The translations under genes were made by a program, and so were the position numbers. A stretch of DNA of 64,000 nucleotides from Limnoperna fortunei (Eukaryota > Mollusca > Bivalvia > Mytilida > Modiolidae), in contig OX104120.1 in assembly GCA_944474755.1 (NCBI GenBank), positions 26,194,242 through 26,258,241 of the forward strand, in the 5' to 3' direction. The notes beneath the pieces are model-generated. The model made no database searches, was not told the origin of the DNA, and worked only from the letters and a program-made list of their open reading frames with translations. The first letter of the stretch is position 1, and the number at the start of each line of letters is the position of its first letter. This document shows positions 12,615 to 23,116 of this stretch, one piece after another.

Positions 12615-14183
12615 GTTGTTGTTGTTGTTGTTCCTGCACACAGAAGATTAAAAGTACAGATAATGACAAAAAAATCTATAGAAATGAAATATACATTGAT
12701 GTATACACAGTCAACCGTGATAGTCTCAAATAATTGCTCTGAAATTGAACTTACAATAGTGTTCAGAAAACTCATTTGACATTCACGGAGCCAGTGCTCT
12801 GATATAGCAATAACATCAATTTCATAAACACTGATATATTCAAGAACGAATGGTTTTGAAAGATCATATCCTAGTACAATTCTAACAAGCTTTATTTAGA
12901 GACGTAGCCATTTAACATTTAGAAGGTCAAAATTAAGTCATGTATAGCTTCCAATCCCTTACGAATATTCTAGAAATCGGGACTTCGCAGAACCTGCTCA
13001 TCTTGAGCATCAACATTTAGTTGAGCTGAGGCTGTTTCGTCGGTGTTTATCCAAATAGAACTGTGTTTTATTGTAGAAATAGTCTAGTGAAATATCACCG
13101 ATCCTCGGCAAGACGATGTTAACCATATCACATCATGTTTGAGTCGTGATACTGGGATACTGAGGTACACGTCTCGTCCTAGATCACCAGATATGAGATT
13201 TTCACAACGAATTCAAAGGCTGTCCTGACCACGATCGAGTCGGCATACAAACCTTTCTATATTCAAAAGTCTTCGCCTTTAGAACACACGTGAAGTATAG
13301 CTTGGTATTGTTGATACAGCCGAAGCTTCATATTATGCAGTATTAAATGAAGGACATTTGATAATCCGCTCTGCTATTAAGTTGAAGTCTACTCTTAAAA
13401 CGTATTTTAATTATTTTTTTTGGAAAACAGGAACTGGAGTTACAACTTATTGTTTACATCCCGGAATGGTGCGACCAGATGTATGCAGTATTAAATGAAG
13501 GACATTTGATAATCCGCTCTGCTATTAAGTTGAAGTCTACTCTTAAAATGTATTTTAATTATTTTTTTTTGGAAAACAGGAACTGGAGTTACAACTTATT
13601 GTTTACATCCCGGAATAGTGCGAACAGATGTTGGTAGATACATGATGCAGCAGATCCCATACATAAAACCAATCATCTTTCTGTTTAAGCACTTGCCTTT
13701 ATTTAAAGACGCAGAGCATGGGGCGCAGACGGTCATTTATTGCGCTGTGGATATGTCTTTGGAAAATGAAACAGGCAAATATTACAGGTAGATTGTTACA
13801 ATATAAAATTCAACGAAACCTATCCGGGACAACAGGTAGATACTTTAAATTTCCATGTCAAACCATTTTCTTGTTAAGCGATGATTCCGAAGAAATAATC
13901 GCAGCGCTTATTCAAACAACTTATATAGGTGTTTTTTATGTCGTGGTTCTACTTGCTGAATCATTTCATGTGTTTACATTGTCATCCAATTTTGTGGATC
14001 TCTTTATATTTTGAGGTTAGTAGTTCGAAAGTTATTGTGGATAAATTTATATGTTTTCTGCAGTTTGGTATCTGTTTCAGAGAATGCAGAATGGAACCCG
14101 TCGTAGCACAAGCTCTAGACGATAGTATTGCTAAAAAATTATGGGAAGTATCAGAACAAATGGTCGGTCGTAATGGCAACTGA
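6911..14183 (+). CDS. short-chain dehydrogenase, retinol dehydrogenase 11-14 type
   Basis: Seven exons: 6911-6977, 7230-7370, 8086-8280, 8885-9043, 9513-9632, 13580-13787 and 14081-14183 (993 nt, 330 aa). All introns are GT-AG and phase closes. The N-terminus has a hydrophobic membrane anchor (about residues 12-30). The Rossmann motif TGANTGIG lies at 52-59, NNAG at 132-135, the catalytic serine region VSS at 181-183 and catalytic YSQSK at 208-212, with HPG near 237. Length and motif order fit the RDH11/12/13/14 and DHRS13 group of NADP(H)-dependent, membrane-bound retinal/retinol reductases. The substrate cannot be read from sequence. The start is the first ATG of the frame; a second ATG lies two codons on. 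Oddities: a 148-bp tandem duplication of the exon 6 acceptor, and about 3.9 kb of transposon debris in intron 5. Confidence 0.9.
8289..8366. repeat. (AAT)n microsatellite
   Basis: A run of TAA/ATA triplets with one interruption (AAGTAAT at about 8338). It starts only a few bases after the donor of dehydrogenase exon 3, inside intron 3. Confidence 0.95.
10430..11660 (-). pseudogene. Tc1-like transposase remnant
   Basis: Read on the minus strand, fragments in several frames follow the order of a Tc1/mariner transposase. An N-terminal helix-turn-helix segment ([13 protein letters not shown]) begins near 11639. A middle segment ([12 protein letters not shown]) and the strand motif [11 protein letters not shown] lie near 11270 and 11100. 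[10 protein letters not shown] lies near 10985, and the C-terminal region containing [14 protein letters not shown] is near 10470. Frames are broken by stops and shifts, and a small hAT-type element sits inside it. A possible left terminal repeat starts near 10088, resembling the ends of the second Tc1-like copy at 14754; I did not find its partner. It lies in intron 5 of the dehydrogenase and is not functional. Confidence 0.8.
10692..10950. mobile_element. small hAT-like MITE nested in the Tc1 remnant
   Basis: CAGAGGCGTAGC opens the insertion and GCTACGCCTAG closes it as an inverted copy. The shared word CAATT flanks both ends. The interior holds imperfect direct repeats around GGTACGGCGGAAG. 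CAGnGGCGTAGC ends are typical of hAT non-autonomous elements. The insertion interrupts the transposase reading between its DNARPHRA motif and its C-terminal part. Confidence 0.6.
11975..12051. mobile_element. 77-bp foldback insertion with 9-bp target duplication
   Basis: Two arms of about 31 bp are near-perfect inverted repeats (CATCCTCACAAGTCAGG at the left end) around a loop of about 15 bp. The element is flanked by the identical 9-mer AAATGTAAC at 11966-11974 and 12052-12060. It has no coding capacity and lies in intron 5 of the dehydrogenase. Confidence 0.8.
12577..12632. repeat. (ATT)n(GTT)n microsatellite
   Basis: A run of TTA triplets passes directly into a run of TTG triplets. Open frames across it, such as an asparagine run on the minus strand, are artefacts of the repeat. 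Confidence 0.95.
13335..13631 (+). repeat. 148-bp tandem duplication across a 3' splice site
   Basis: Two head-to-tail copies (13335-13482 and 13483 to about 13630) each contain the end of intron 5, the polypyrimidine tract and AG, and the first 50 or so bases of exon 6. They differ at a handful of positions. In copy 1 the motif reads PGMVRPD and the frame meets a stop in the following intron sequence. Copy 2 keeps PGIVRTD and runs on into the rest of exon 6. Copy 2 is therefore the working exon and copy 1 a dead acceptor plus partial exon. Confidence 0.9.
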
Positions 14184-14751
14184 AACAGACTGGCTGTCAA
14201 GCTCCTTTATGTTGTACCACATAATGTTGACATCATTAGTACGGGAAAACTAGAGTTGCTTTTGTTTTTGTTAGCCCAGTAACTAAACAGTATGGGACGA
14301 TTAGACCATGTAAACGGTTAAAAGTTAACTCTTTTTGACGACGTTATCCCGCCGAAGTAATGGTATCCGAATGACAAGAACTGTTTAGAAAGCGTTCCTC
14401 AAATTTAATAGACAACATACTGCTTTGATTGATTTCTTTCGACTTCTATTATTTCTGATGTTCAATGTAGGCACACTTTAAAATAAATTTTGCCTATCCC
14501 TCAACGGCTGGAGATATTTACAGAAAGTATCGTTTAAAGTAACAATTGATGCTTTACAATGGCAACAGTAAAATACAAATGTTGATGCTGACCAGAGTTG
14601 CAACAATATCGTTACTTGAAATCTGACCAGAAGCACTTACGGGATTGTGTGCGAGCTATTTAAGCTCGAGCAAGACAACAACTTTATGGTGTAAACTTGT
14701 CATGGGCAGGTTAAACATTAAAATGATTTCTTGTTGAAATGAATATGTATT
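14184..14751 (+). other. 3' flank of the dehydrogenase with an AATAAA signal
   Basis: No gene seen. An AATAAA hexamer at about 14482 is a candidate polyadenylation signal roughly 300 bp after the dehydrogenase stop codon. Otherwise AT-rich and unremarkable. Confidence 0.45.
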
Positions 14752-14753
14752 TA

Positions 14754-16328
14754 CACTTGGTCATAAGTTAGGGACCACAACGATTTTAGCGGATGTGATT
14801 TTTTTAAACCAATATTATTATCAAAATAAAACCATCCATGGTACATTTCACGTTTCGTTTAAAATAGTCGACTATTTTTTTTTTAAAGTTTATGATTTTA
14901 CTATTTAGAATGTATAGAAAAGACCAATAAGATGTGGTTTGTAAAAATATGCCATTAAACTGCAAAATCATAACTAAAAAAGTTTCAGTTTGAACCGCTG
15001 GTAATGTTACATACAAAGAGTTGACAGGTTGAGGGTTATCAAGATGTGAGAAGAAATCATTTTTAAACATTTATTCACAAGAGTCCGTATCGTCTGTATC
15101 CACCACACTTCCGGTGCTATTCTTGAACTCGTCTCCTCATACTCTGGACAAGTCTCTGAAATCTACGTTGAGGGAATTGTCGCCACTCCTGAATTAAAGT
15201 ATCACGCAATTCTTGAATCTTCTGACATGGAGGGTCACGTTCATTCACTTTTCAGCCAGTCCCAAACATGCGCTATCGGATTCATATCCGGAGACTGGTA
15301 ATGTCACAATTGCCTCACTTGCAAAATAATCTTTGACGATGCGTGCTCTATGAGGTCTTGCGTTGTCGTTCATGAACACGGGTATGTTTCCAACTGGATG
15401 CGCATCAAAATGGGGCACAATACTGGGGTCCAGAATCTGTCTCTGTATTTTAAAGCAGTTCGTGTGCCATCTAATGGATACAAGTCTAACTTAGTCATAT
15501 GAGAAGCAGCATCAAACTATCACTCCGCCACCACCAAAAGCTGTAGTTCCCAGAACATGTGCAGGATCAAAGTTGTGTTGCGTTGAAGCCCTACCCGCAT
15601 CCCACCAGCAACTGGTTTCAGAAGAAACGGACCAATTAATTTTTTTCCAAGAGCGAATATTCCACCCGATATGGTCACGCGCCCACTGCAGCCGGGCATC
15701 CTTATGTCTTTGTGTGCTTGTCGCTTTATTGGTCTTCCACAGTTTAGCCTTCTGTTTGCTGTCCGTCTACCGATTCTAACATGGACATTCAATCGACTAC
15801 GCAACCTGTTTGCAGTAGTAAAAGGTTGTTGTCTAGCAAGTCTTCGAAGTAGTCTATCTCTCTCTGTTGTATTCTTCGTTCGCCCTTATCTTGGCATTTC
15901 CCCATCAATACAAGTTTCATTATATCGTCTCATTAGCCTACTAATGACAGAATGGTTAACATTGAACCTATCTGAAACCTGCCGCTGTGTCATTCCAGCC
16001 CTTATCATACCAACTGCTTTGCCATCTCCCTTCTTCTGCTAGTTTTCGACGTACCATGTTGAAATGATTTCAAAACGGGATAAATTTTACATGTTATGCA
16101 CATGCACATGATGAAATGAAAAAAGCCGCCAAACTTGGGTTTTCAAAAGCTGAGGGTAGTTTTTAAAATCTTTATTGTTATTGTATCGTGAATCGAGCGA
16201 TTTAAAAATTTTAACAATAGATACTACAAACCTAGCTTTTGTTGATAACATATGTACAAAGAACCAGAAACAATTTTTTTATATTTATTTGAATTAAAAC
16301 CTGGTGGTCTATAACTTTTGGCCAAGTG
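14754..16328 (-). mobile_element. Tc1-like transposon with matching terminal repeats
   Basis: The left end CACTTGGTCATAAGTTAGGG and the reverse complement of the right end CACTTGGCCAAAAGTTATAG match closely over about 25 bp. Both ends sit next to TA, the target duplication expected for Tc1/mariner elements. The 1,575-bp length suits the family. The transposase inside reads on the minus strand and is broken. Confidence 0.88.
15080..16060 (-). pseudogene. broken Tc1-like transposase
   Basis: Minus-strand reading starts near 16040 with a helix-turn-helix segment (AGMTQRQVSDRFNVN). It passes through segments such as RLRSRLNVHVRIGRRTANRR (near 15800) and LWELQ-like WGGGG territory near 15540, and ends near 15100. 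Several frame changes and stops break it. The order of parts matches a full Tc1-like transposase, so this is an inactive copy inside the element at 14754-16328. Confidence 0.8.
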
Positions 16329-16330
16329 TA

Positions 16331-17395
16331 TAGTTACTTTACTGTTACAAAATATTGCAACTCGTGTAATAACCGCAAATTAATTTCAGTCATGGGATAT
16401 GTATGAAATGTTACTGTTGAGATATAGAAAGACTGCAAAAAGTTTTTTTAAACAGCTTTCTTTACATAACACTTGTTCAATCTTTAGTTTTGATATTTAT
16501 ATTTGACACTTCCTCATACATGTATCACTGAACAACTGAAGTAGGCTCTTTGTATAATTTTACACTAGTGATTTCTTGAAGATTTTCAAAAGCAATTATT
16601 TGGTCTATAAATTATGAATTATGTTACTACATGCAATTCCTTTCTTCTGCCAACAACGAGCCATGACAGAATTACAAAACTTAATCTATGATCAACTGAA
16701 GTAATAAAACTTGGCATGAACATGAAAATTGAGCAGTCTTATAACACTCCAACCAGTGATGGTATTGAAGAACTTTATTTTTTTTCACAGGATACAGCTG
16801 AAAACATAGCTCTTGACAAAGACAATTATTTTCCATAGGATTTATGCATTACTAGTAATATTTCTTCCATGTGATCTTGAGATATTAAGCTTTTAGTACA
16901 TTTCACAATAGTTAAAGCTTAAACCTTCTACAGTGACCATCTCTTCAATAATGAACTGGTGTATGGGACTTCAAACTGTATTTGCCTTTAAAGTGTGTTT
17001 CTTAAAAACAGTATTGTCAACAAACTTACATACTACAGTAATGGAGCAGGTTTGACATGCCATAAACCTGGTTTAACCCACCATTTCTTTTGAAATGCCT
17101 GTACCAAATCAGAACGATTACTATAGTTCCTATATTTTTGGTTTTGGAGTTTGCATGTTTCTAACATTTTGATTTGTGGTCGTTTTTGACAGTTTCCTCT
17201 GTATTTGTTATTTTGTTACTACCTTTATTTATATGACGTTTATTTATACGAGCGAGGTTTCCCTTTTTTCTAGTTTAGTAGAAAATTGTGAAAATAAAAC
17301 AAATCAAATAAATGATGACTCTTATGAAGCACATTGTTTCTCTATAATTGTATTCAAGTTTATATTTTGATCTTTTGTCCTTGTGTAATGAACAT
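16331..17395. other. no gene seen
   Basis: AT-rich sequence without exon-like coding or recognisable repeats. The short open frames near 17176-17546 have no protein-like composition, and the second runs into the satellite. Confidence 0.5.
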
Positions 17396-18832
17396 GTATT
17401 ACTTCGGTATACATGTATTACAACTTCGGTACATGTATTACAACTTCGGTACATGTATTACAACTTCGGTATACATGTATTACAACTTCGGTACATGTAT
17501 TACAACTTCGGTTACATGTATTAGAACTTCTGTATACATGTATTAGAACTTCGGTATACATGTATTAGAACTTCGGTAAATGTATTACAACTTCGATACA
17601 TGTATAACAACTTCAGTACATGTATTACAACTTCGATACATGTATTACAACTTCAGTTACATGTATTAAAGCTTCGGTACTTGTATTATAACTTTGGTTA
17701 CATGTATTAAAGCTTCGGTACTTGTATTATAACTTCTGTTACATGTATTAAAACTTCGGTACTTGTATTATAACTTCGGTTACATGTATTAAAGCTTCGG
17801 TACTTGTATTATAACTTCGGTTACATGTATTAAAGCTTCGGTACTTGTATTATAACTTCAGTTACATGTATTAAAACTTCGGTACTTGTATTATAACTTT
17901 GGTTACATGTATTAAAGCTTCGGTACTTGTATTATAACTTTGGTTACATGTATTAAAACTTCGGTACTTGTATTATAACTTCAGTTACATGTATTAAAGC
18001 TTCGGTACTTGTATTATAACTTCGGTTACATGTATTAAAGCTTCGGTACTTGTATTATAACTTCGGTTACATGTATTAAAGCTTCGGTACTTGTATTATA
18101 ACTTCGGTTACATGTATTAAAGCTTCGGTACTTGTATTATAACTTCGGTTACATGTATTAAAGCTTCGGTACTTGTATTATAACTTCGGTTACATGTATT
18201 AAAGCTTCGGTACTTGTATTATAACTTTGGTTACATGTATTAAAGCTTCGGTACTTGTATTATAACTTCGGTTACATGTATTAAAGCTTCGGTACTTGTA
18301 TTATAACTTCAGTTACATGTATTAAAACTTCGGTACTTGTATTATAACTTTGGTTACATGTATTAAAGCTTCGGTACTTGTATTATAACTTTGGTTACAT
18401 GTATTAAAACTTCGGTACTTGTATTATAACTTCAGTTACATGTATTAAAGCTTCGGTACTTGTATTATAACTTCGGTTACATGTATTAAAGCTTCGGTAC
18501 TTGTATTATAACTTCGGTTACATGTATTAAAGCTTCGGTACTTGTATTATAACTTCGGTTACATGTATTAAAGCTTCGGTACTTGTATTATAACTTCGGT
18601 TACATGTATTAAAGCTTCGGTACTTGTATTATAACTTCGGTTACATGTATTAAAGCTTCGGTACTTGTATTATAACTTTGGTTACATGTATTAAAGCTTC
18701 GGTACTTGTATTATAACTTCGGTTACATGTATTAAAGCTTCGGTACTTGTATTATAACTTTGGTTACATGTATTAAAGCTTCGGTACTTGTATTATAACT
18801 TCGGTTACATGTATTAAAGCTTCGGTATACAG
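17396..18832. repeat. 41-bp satellite array with a higher-order period
   Basis: The left part (to about 17650) is built from monomers of about 20 bp around ACATGTATTACAACTTCGGT. The rest is a dimeric 41-bp unit combining TTACATGTATTAAAGCTTCG with GTACTTGTATTATAACTTCG, about 28 copies. Variant units (CTTCAG, CTTTGG, TTAAAACTTC) recur exactly 451 bp apart, which is 11 units, so part of the array grew by higher-order duplication. Confidence 0.95.
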
Positions 18833-19065
18833 AAAGCATGTTACTGTAATAATTTTTTAAAAAATAAAACAGCAGACAATATCAGTATTCATTATTTTAT
18901 ATTTTATGGGGTTACTAAGTAACAAGTCTATTTTTATACAAATTTGATTCTTATCTACAGGCAAACAAAACAAGGGAGACAACAATCACAACACATTCTA
19001 CCAATCTCTCCATTAGGTCAAAAATTTGTGTTCTGGGTTTCCTTCTTTAGAAAAATAAGGTAGGT

Positions 19066-19929
19066 CAGCGGTCGCGCTAGGTTAGAAAAATTGTGCGTGT
19101 AAAAAACGCACTGACACTTTTTTATTGCGTGCCAGTTATGAAAATTTGCGTGAAATGCATTATGTATATAGTTTGGCTTAAATGGCTATTAGCTTGTGTT
19201 TTAGGTAATTGTAGAGTGCATTTATCCACAAACAATGACGATCTCACCGTTTTAAAGCATTTGCGTTATTAGAAATCAATATTTAAAGATAAACTTTCGA
19301 AAAGATCGATCATTCATTTTTTGTAAAAACTATTCTAGTGTCAAGGTCTTGAAACAGAATAAATGGATTTGATTGGTCGATCCTTGGTTATTTAGAGGGG
19401 CCAGCTCAAAGTAATTTACGATTACTGAAAGCTTGGCAAATCAGCAAGTTTGAAATCATTTTAATTAAATATGTGAGAAAATACATGATTTTATTGGTTT
19501 TGATTTTATTTGAATGACAATTGTGTTTTTTATCGACGATTATCAAGAAATTCACTGTTTTTCGATTTTTTAGCCGGTGGTTCATTGCTTTGAGATGATC
19601 CCTCTGATTCGATTGTTCTATTTATATCCGAATTAGATGTAGTATTTTTGGATGCACTGTTTTTCAAAAAGTCTTTAAGTGACCTTTGGGATGACTTTGA
19701 TGCCATGTTTTCTGAAAGTCTTTGACCGGAAATTACGTAAAACAATTAAAAAAATTTTAAACGGGTATGAAATGATTTATTTCCGTACAATGTGGGGAAA
19801 ATAGGTACCAAAATTGCGTTCACACATTAAAATAATTTGCGTGCCGATAACGCATGGGTCATGAAATTTTGCGTGGGCACCAAAATTTTTGCGTGAAAAA
19901 CGCAAATATTCGCGTTAACGCGACCGCTG
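19066..19929. mobile_element. hAT-like element with CAGCGGTCGCG ends
   Basis: The left end CAGCGGTCGCG and the right end CGCGACCGCTG are inverted copies. The word GTAGGT sits directly outside both (19060-19065 and 19930-19935). The interior near both ends repeats words such as TTGCGTG and AACGCA. The element is 864 bp and too short for a full transposase. Confidence 0.7.
19530..19745 (-). pseudogene. N-terminal remnant of a hAT-type transposase
   Basis: A 71-codon minus-strand frame contains SQRSLKDFLKNSASKN followed by a serine- and acid-rich stretch and PPAKKSKNSEF. Openings of this kind, with a short SLxDFF-like motif and a KKSK basic patch, are familiar from ZNF862/KIAA1586-like hAT-derived proteins. 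Zinc-finger and catalytic parts are absent. The position inside the CAGCGGTCGCG element supports transposase origin. Confidence 0.5.
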
Positions 19930-19935
19930 GTAGGT

Positions 19936-21756
19936 ATGATTTTTTCAGTTGTGAAATGTTTATTTGAACCACTGTCATGTTTGTCATGATTTGCTATCAA
20001 AAGAGCCAATAAAAATCTATAGTCAGCAATTTTAGGCATGTTAGGCATTAAAACGTAAGTAGGGAAACCCAAAAACATAGGGTATTTTTTATATTGACTT
20101 TTCACATTGGAAAAATACCTGTATAGCTACGGATAAAATACTTTGGAAAAAAAATGCATACTAGTGTAATGGCTTTAAAGGAATTATGTAGTTTATAATC
20201 AAGTAATTATGATATAGGGATTGGAAATAGCAAGCCAGTTTTTATCAAAAACAACTTTTCTGGACTGAAACACATTTCAATGTGTCACAGTTATAATCAT
20301 TAGTATGAAAGTGTTGTCAAAGAAAGGAATGCAGTCACAGGAAAGATATAGCAAAAATGTCAGCTTAAATAAAGAAGATAAATTTAATATTGTACATTAC
20401 TTAAAATGTTACTTATCACATTCAGCTGTAAAAGATAAAATGTAAAATAACTTATTTGTGGTTTCAATTTACAAATATTAAAATTTAAGAATGATGAATG
20501 CCAACAAATTTGGTGTTGCCCATTCTTACCCAATAAATCTAAACCACTGATCGCAACAATTATTTCTTTTAAAAACAAACACTTTCTTTTATTAATTTAA
20601 ACTGACTCACGCTAATCCAAAACTTTCTATCAAAGCATTTTGTTTTCAACTATGTTTATCATTAAAAATTGTACTATAGTTGTAACGTTAAAATCATTTT
20701 AAGTAAAAGTAGAATTCTCAAAGCAAAGAGTTTATTATTAGACATTGAAAACGCTTAGAATTTGTATGGCTATTAATAATTACTTTAATAAGGGACTGCA
20801 AATCTTAAATTTTCTTCAAAATACAAGAGTGTTTTTTTATTTCAACAATTTGTAAAAAAAACTTAATTTTGTTAAACTGTCCACTTTATTACTGAAAAAA
20901 AAGTGGACAAAAGGACTATTTATGGGGTTGAACCAACAACGAACCCACATTATATAGTATAACAATTCTAAATTTTTTTACTTTCAATCCATACAAATAT
21001 TTTAAAACTGATCACAGGTTTAAATATTTCGTTATATACCAGCAAGATAGAAAGTTTGAAAGCTTTAGCACATTATATGCATAAAATGTGTAAAATTTAA
21101 CCAATAAATATATTATTATATATGTAACACAAGTTATTTTAAATGCATGTCATTTGCATTTTCATCTTTATGCTTGATCTTTGAAGATTTAACTGTTCTT
21201 GAACAACTGATTCTCACTAATACAAACTACCATTTAATACAAACTATCATAGAAACAATAAAGCTCATAATGGTTCATTCACAAATATTTCATGCATGCT
21301 CTCCAATAAGACAAAAATTTACAATTGCAACAAAATTAACAAGTGTGTTATGAAATGCACTTTCATTCACAGTTTATATATATTTACCTTATAACAAAAT
21401 TTGTTCTTGGTATTCATAATCTTTTTCTTAAACATGTGAGCACAAGCAAACAATGAACGAAGTTTAAATCCTTCTGTTTTTTTTATAATTGAATTACAAG
21501 GCCCCTGCTTTTCTCAAACCACTAACCCACATCGTTTTACGTACATGTACTATTTATTTCCTCCCAACTAAATTTATTTAACATAACTAACATTGTAATT
21601 AGATCAAACGAAAGTGTTGATTATCTTAAAGTTTTATAGCAAGGCCAGTGAGAACCAGACATTCAGTCCATATGTAGAGGATTTAACATGGCATTTGTTA
21701 TACTTTGCTAAGAAAAACAATCATTCATGACTATATATGTAATGAAAGAAGAAATG
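19936..21756. other. 3' flank of the ZC3H4-like gene; no gene seen
   Basis: This lies downstream of the ZC3H4 stop codon on the minus strand and probably includes its 3' UTR. TTTATT words near 21550-21580 (AATAAA on the minus strand) are candidate polyadenylation signals. I see no other feature. Confidence 0.45.
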
Positions 21757-23116
21757 CTAGCAAAATGGTGATGCAGTTGGGTCCATCTGCTTAAAGAATC
21801 GCTTTGTACTAATGTTTTCTTCTTGTGGAGGAATAAATGCTGGTAATTCTGGTACAGAGAGGGATTCACTTTCATTTTTAACACGAGGATCACTCTTCCT
21901 TTGATCTTGTTTACCTGATGTTTTAGGATTGTTAACAGGTGGTCTATTGTAACTATTATATCCTCCTGAATTGTCTCTTTGTTCGCTTTCAGCATCTAGC
22001 GGAGAACTATATTCCATACTGCCCTTCCTTTGGCCTCCGTATCGTCTTTGAGTAGATTCACTTGAAGGCTTTATTTTCACTTTAAATCTAGGATCATTAC
22101 GATAGTCTATTTTTGTTTTTGATACATCACTTGCTTGGGATGATGAACTTTCAGAATCTGATCCTCCACTCGCTTGTCTCGATAACTGATCGTCACCTTG
22201 TTCATGAACAAAATTTTCAATTGATTTTGATCTAGGGTCTCTCACTGAATTTTGTTTCACACTATTTGTATCTGACTTTTGTCCAGTAAGTGAATCGGTG
22301 GGATACTGTAAACTAGCTAATATATCAGAAGGTGAGGGACTAGCTATTTCATCAGTAAGACTAATTGGTAACAGTCTAGGGTCACTAGGTTTTGGAACAT
22401 TCAGGATCATATTTGGACCAGTTCCTCCTCCACCGCTATCATGACTTAACTGTCGAGAAAGTCTAGGATCATTTGATCTTTGAACAGAAGTGCCACTAGC
22501 CCTTGGGTCTACTGAACGAACAGGAAGATTATGAACACCACTCGGCGGGTTTGATGCTCCACGCGTTCGTGGATCACTAGCTCGACTTGAAGCATTTTCA
22601 GAAATAGTTCTCTGTAATCTTGGATCTAATGGCTTAACTTCTGTAGCACTAGATTCCCCAGACTTTTTTAACCTAGGATCTTTAGGTCCATCTGACAAAG
22701 CACTAGGTTTAGATCTTGGATCTATAGGTTTACTGTCTAACAACTGACTACTTTCTTGTGGATTCTTATTTTCCTTTTTCATATTTAAGTTGTCTAAAAA
22801 CTTTTTGATCCTAGGATCATTTTTGAACTGTGGATCAAGTAAATTAATCCCTTCTGGTGGTTCTGTTCTTCTAGAGCTATCTACTGTCACTCGAATACAC
22901 CTCCATTCAGCATCACCCGGTCGAGAATTAATTATTGCTGGTTCACTGTTCCATTTGCTAATCGGTGGGACAGTTAATCCACTTGTAAAAGTTCTTGGGT
23001 CTGCTGGATGAGGAAAACTCATGTGACCACCTGGAACTTCATTACCAAGTGGCATAGCACGTTGGTCGGTTGTACGCTGTCTTGGATCCCTAACTGGTGA
23101 AGGATTTGGTAGATTA
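21757..23116 (-). CDS. ZC3H4: ZC3H4 terminal exon 14, DPR-repeat region
   Basis: The last exon encodes about 453 residues. It contains 13 copies of a short DPR motif in contexts such as NDPRIKK, KDPRLKK, LDPRLQR and RNDPRFK. The copies are spaced irregularly through serine-rich, low-complexity sequence that looks disordered. The acceptor is TTTTTTTAG and the protein ends with SPFC. In the family this C-terminal DPR region is characteristic, but its binding role is not known to me. Confidence 0.93.

Noticed and set aside
12438..12775. Minus-strand frames with long Asn or Ile runs
   Set aside because: They translate the ATT/GTT microsatellite; nothing else is protein-like.
17396..18832. Possible CRISPR array (regular short repeats)
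   Set aside because: The units are contiguous with no unique spacers, and the DNA is clearly from an intron-bearing nuclear genome.
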